A stretch of DNA of 6,130 nt from an uncultured Pseudomonadota bacterium (GTDB taxonomy: Bacteria > Myxococcota_A > UBA9042 > CAIXZC01). Made by a program: the position numbers and the translations under genes. A model generated the notes under the pieces. That model did not search any database. It saw only the letters and a list, made by a program, of their open reading frames with translations, and was not told the DNA's origin. Below are positions 5,101 through 6,130 of this stretch, one piece after another. Numbering within the stretch: position 1 is the first letter of the stretch; every line of letters begins with the position of its first letter. The stretch is taken from contig CALGBT010000172.1 in assembly GCA_937884235.1 (NCBI GenBank), positions 1-6,130 of the forward strand. The letters run 5' to 3'.

Positions 5101-6130
5101 ATGGCTGAGAGAGAGCTTCTGCCGGCTCTTCTGGGTCGGCCTGGTAACCGCCTTCGCCGCGGGCTGCAGCAACGGCGTTGAGCACAACTCTGACGCATTG
5201 GCCCCGATCACTGATGTCTGGTCCGAACCGGACTGGCAGGCTCGCTATGACTGGGGGCAGGAACCCCTGGTGGAAGTTTGCCAGACTGCCACCAACCAGT
5301 TGCTGCACCACACCTCATGGCCAGGTCTTGGGGTCAGCCTGCTCGTGCGGGTTTTCGACGATGAGGGCTCCCCTCGGGCCGAAATCCCCGAGGACTGGTT
5401 CCAATTCGCCAGTCTCTGGGGGGTGCCGATACCCGTGGCGCAGTCACCAGCAACAATTGAACGGGAGTACCTGAGTGTACTGTTGACCACCCCCGACTCC
5501 CTTGACGCCATTACCGGCGAGGATCTGGCCGACTTCATTGAGGCCCAGCCGGTGAGCAGTGACGTTGCCCTCTTTCTGGCCTGTGGCGCCGCGGTGCAGG
5601 CGGCGGGATTCGGCACGGGACGAGCACTGCTGCGCCAACTACTGACCGACGGGGAACTGGCGTGCGACGACAACGCAGCCGGCAACCTCTGGGAGGTGCT
5701 GAACTCGGTAGTGCTCGAAACTGAGCGCATCGGCGGCGGTGCGCTGCCCGCCTTGCGCAGCGTGGTGGTGGTAGACGGGGATCTGACGACCCCGCCCGAA
5801 CCGCTACCCTTTGGCGGGTCGCCGGTTGTCATTCAATGGCTAACCGAGGGGCCAGCAGAAACCGAATTTCCCATTGTTGCACAGACGGCTCTCAGCGAAG
5901 TCAGCGCTGACCTGGCCACCAATCGACAGGGGCTGCATTCCCTGGGGGCGTGCACCGGACTCAAACCGGATGAGCCGGTGACCCTGACCACCACAGAGGG
6001 GGCGAGCTGTCCCTTTGTACTGCCTGAAGGCCCAGGAGAATTGGAGGAAATGGATTGCAACGCGGAGGCCATCGCCGCACTACAACATGATTTCCCCGGG
6101 ACTGTCGAGTTCCTCTTTTCGCCGCAGGAG
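5087..6130 (+). CDS. Unrecognised lipoprotein, 3' end outside window
   Basis: An open frame without any stop from before 5087 to the right edge, 348 codons from the preferred TTG (or 352 from ATG 5075). It begins with a basic N terminus (RWLRESFCR) and a hydrophobic stretch ending in lipobox AAG-C27, so the product is exported and lipid-anchored. The mature part has cysteines at 65, 166, 193, 289, 308 and 324, an even six so far, plus many Trp, acidic and Pro residues. No known domain or catalytic motif was recognised, and no function is proposed. Its start lies inside the end of EEP-2 (14-base overlap from TTG, 26 from ATG), so it belongs to the same operon and is probably translationally coupled. 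The lipobox and uninterrupted frame make it real; a 195-codon frame on the opposite strand at 5245-5832 has Ser/Thr/Arg/Pro-rich text typical of a shadow. Confidence 0.82.
   Translation, partial: MDLIRWLRESFCRLFWVGLVTAFAAGCSNGVEHNSDALAPITDVWSEPDWQARYDWGQEPLVEVCQTATNQLLHHTSWPGLGVSLLVRVFDDEGSPRAEIPEDWFQFASLWGVPIPVAQSPATIEREYLSVLLTTPDSLDAITGEDLADFIEAQPVSSDVALFLACGAAVQAAGFGTGRALLRQLLTDGELACDDNAAGNLWEVLNSVVLETERIGGGALPALRSVVVVDGDLTTPPEPLPFGGSPVVIQWLTEGPAETEFPIVAQTALSEVSADLATNRQGLHSLGACTGLKPDEPVTLTTTEGASCPFVLPEGPGELEEMDCNAEAIAALQHDFPGTVEFLFSPQE

Noticed and set aside
5101..5181. Short frame starting at the ATG just after the EEP-2 stop
   Set aside because: It ends after 26 codons with Arg/Leu-rich text; the neighbouring frame continues to the window edge and has the lipobox.
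5245..5832. Minus-strand open frame of 195 codons
   Set aside because: Ser/Thr/Arg/Pro-rich and without a domain; it lies opposite the lipoprotein frame, which has a lipobox and remains open to the window edge.
1..6130. Defence island, CRISPR array, toxin-antitoxin pair, IS element or attachment site
   Set aside because: No direct repeats with spacers, no transposase or integrase, no terminal inverted repeats and no toxin-antitoxin-like pair; the EEP genes are exported lipoproteins, which does not fit an intracellular defence nuclease.

Overview
The window looks like chromosomal DNA from a GC-rich bacterium of the Myxococcota / former Deltaproteobacteria type (possibly Bradymonadales-like or an uncultured relative). 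This assignment is an inference. It rests on the IgGFc-binding-type domain joined to tandem cysteine-rich modules, the density of exported lipoproteins, and the high GC with few gaps between genes. No rRNA, tRNA, CRISPR array, IS element or phage gene is visible.

Layout. (1) Positions 2-2134 (+) hold the 3' part of a large extracellular protein. Tandem cysteine-rich units are followed by an IgGFc-binding-type domain that is itself interrupted by two more cysteine units. The reading frame is open at the left edge and no signal peptide is visible, so the true start lies outside. (2) Positions 2145-3233 (-) hold a convergent gene, only 10 bases away, for a lipoprotein of the endonuclease/exonuclease/phosphatase (EEP) superfamily. 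(3) Positions 3234-3397 are a divergent intergenic region with a good sigma70-like promoter for the minus-strand gene and a weaker candidate for the plus-strand genes. (4) Positions 3398 to the right edge (+) are a tightly packed set of three lipoprotein genes: a small NrfJ-like lipoprotein, a second EEP lipoprotein (GTG start, 4-base overlap with the gene before it), and an unrecognised lipoprotein whose start lies inside the end of the second EEP gene and which runs off the window.

How the genes may work together. Every protein encoded here appears to be exported, and four have a lipobox cysteine. The second EEP gene and its two neighbours are very probably co-transcribed and translationally coupled. 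Two EEP enzymes with intact active-site motifs lie on either side of one intergenic region, and both carry their cysteines mainly between the catalytic Glu and the first catalytic His. Both would act outside the cytoplasm on a phosphodiester or phosphomonoester substrate, which could be nucleic acid or phospholipid. The sequence does not decide which. There is no sign of a defence system or a mobile element. The most distinctive features are the ordered cysteine architecture of the first protein and the paired cysteine-decorated EEP lipoproteins with an unrecognised partner.
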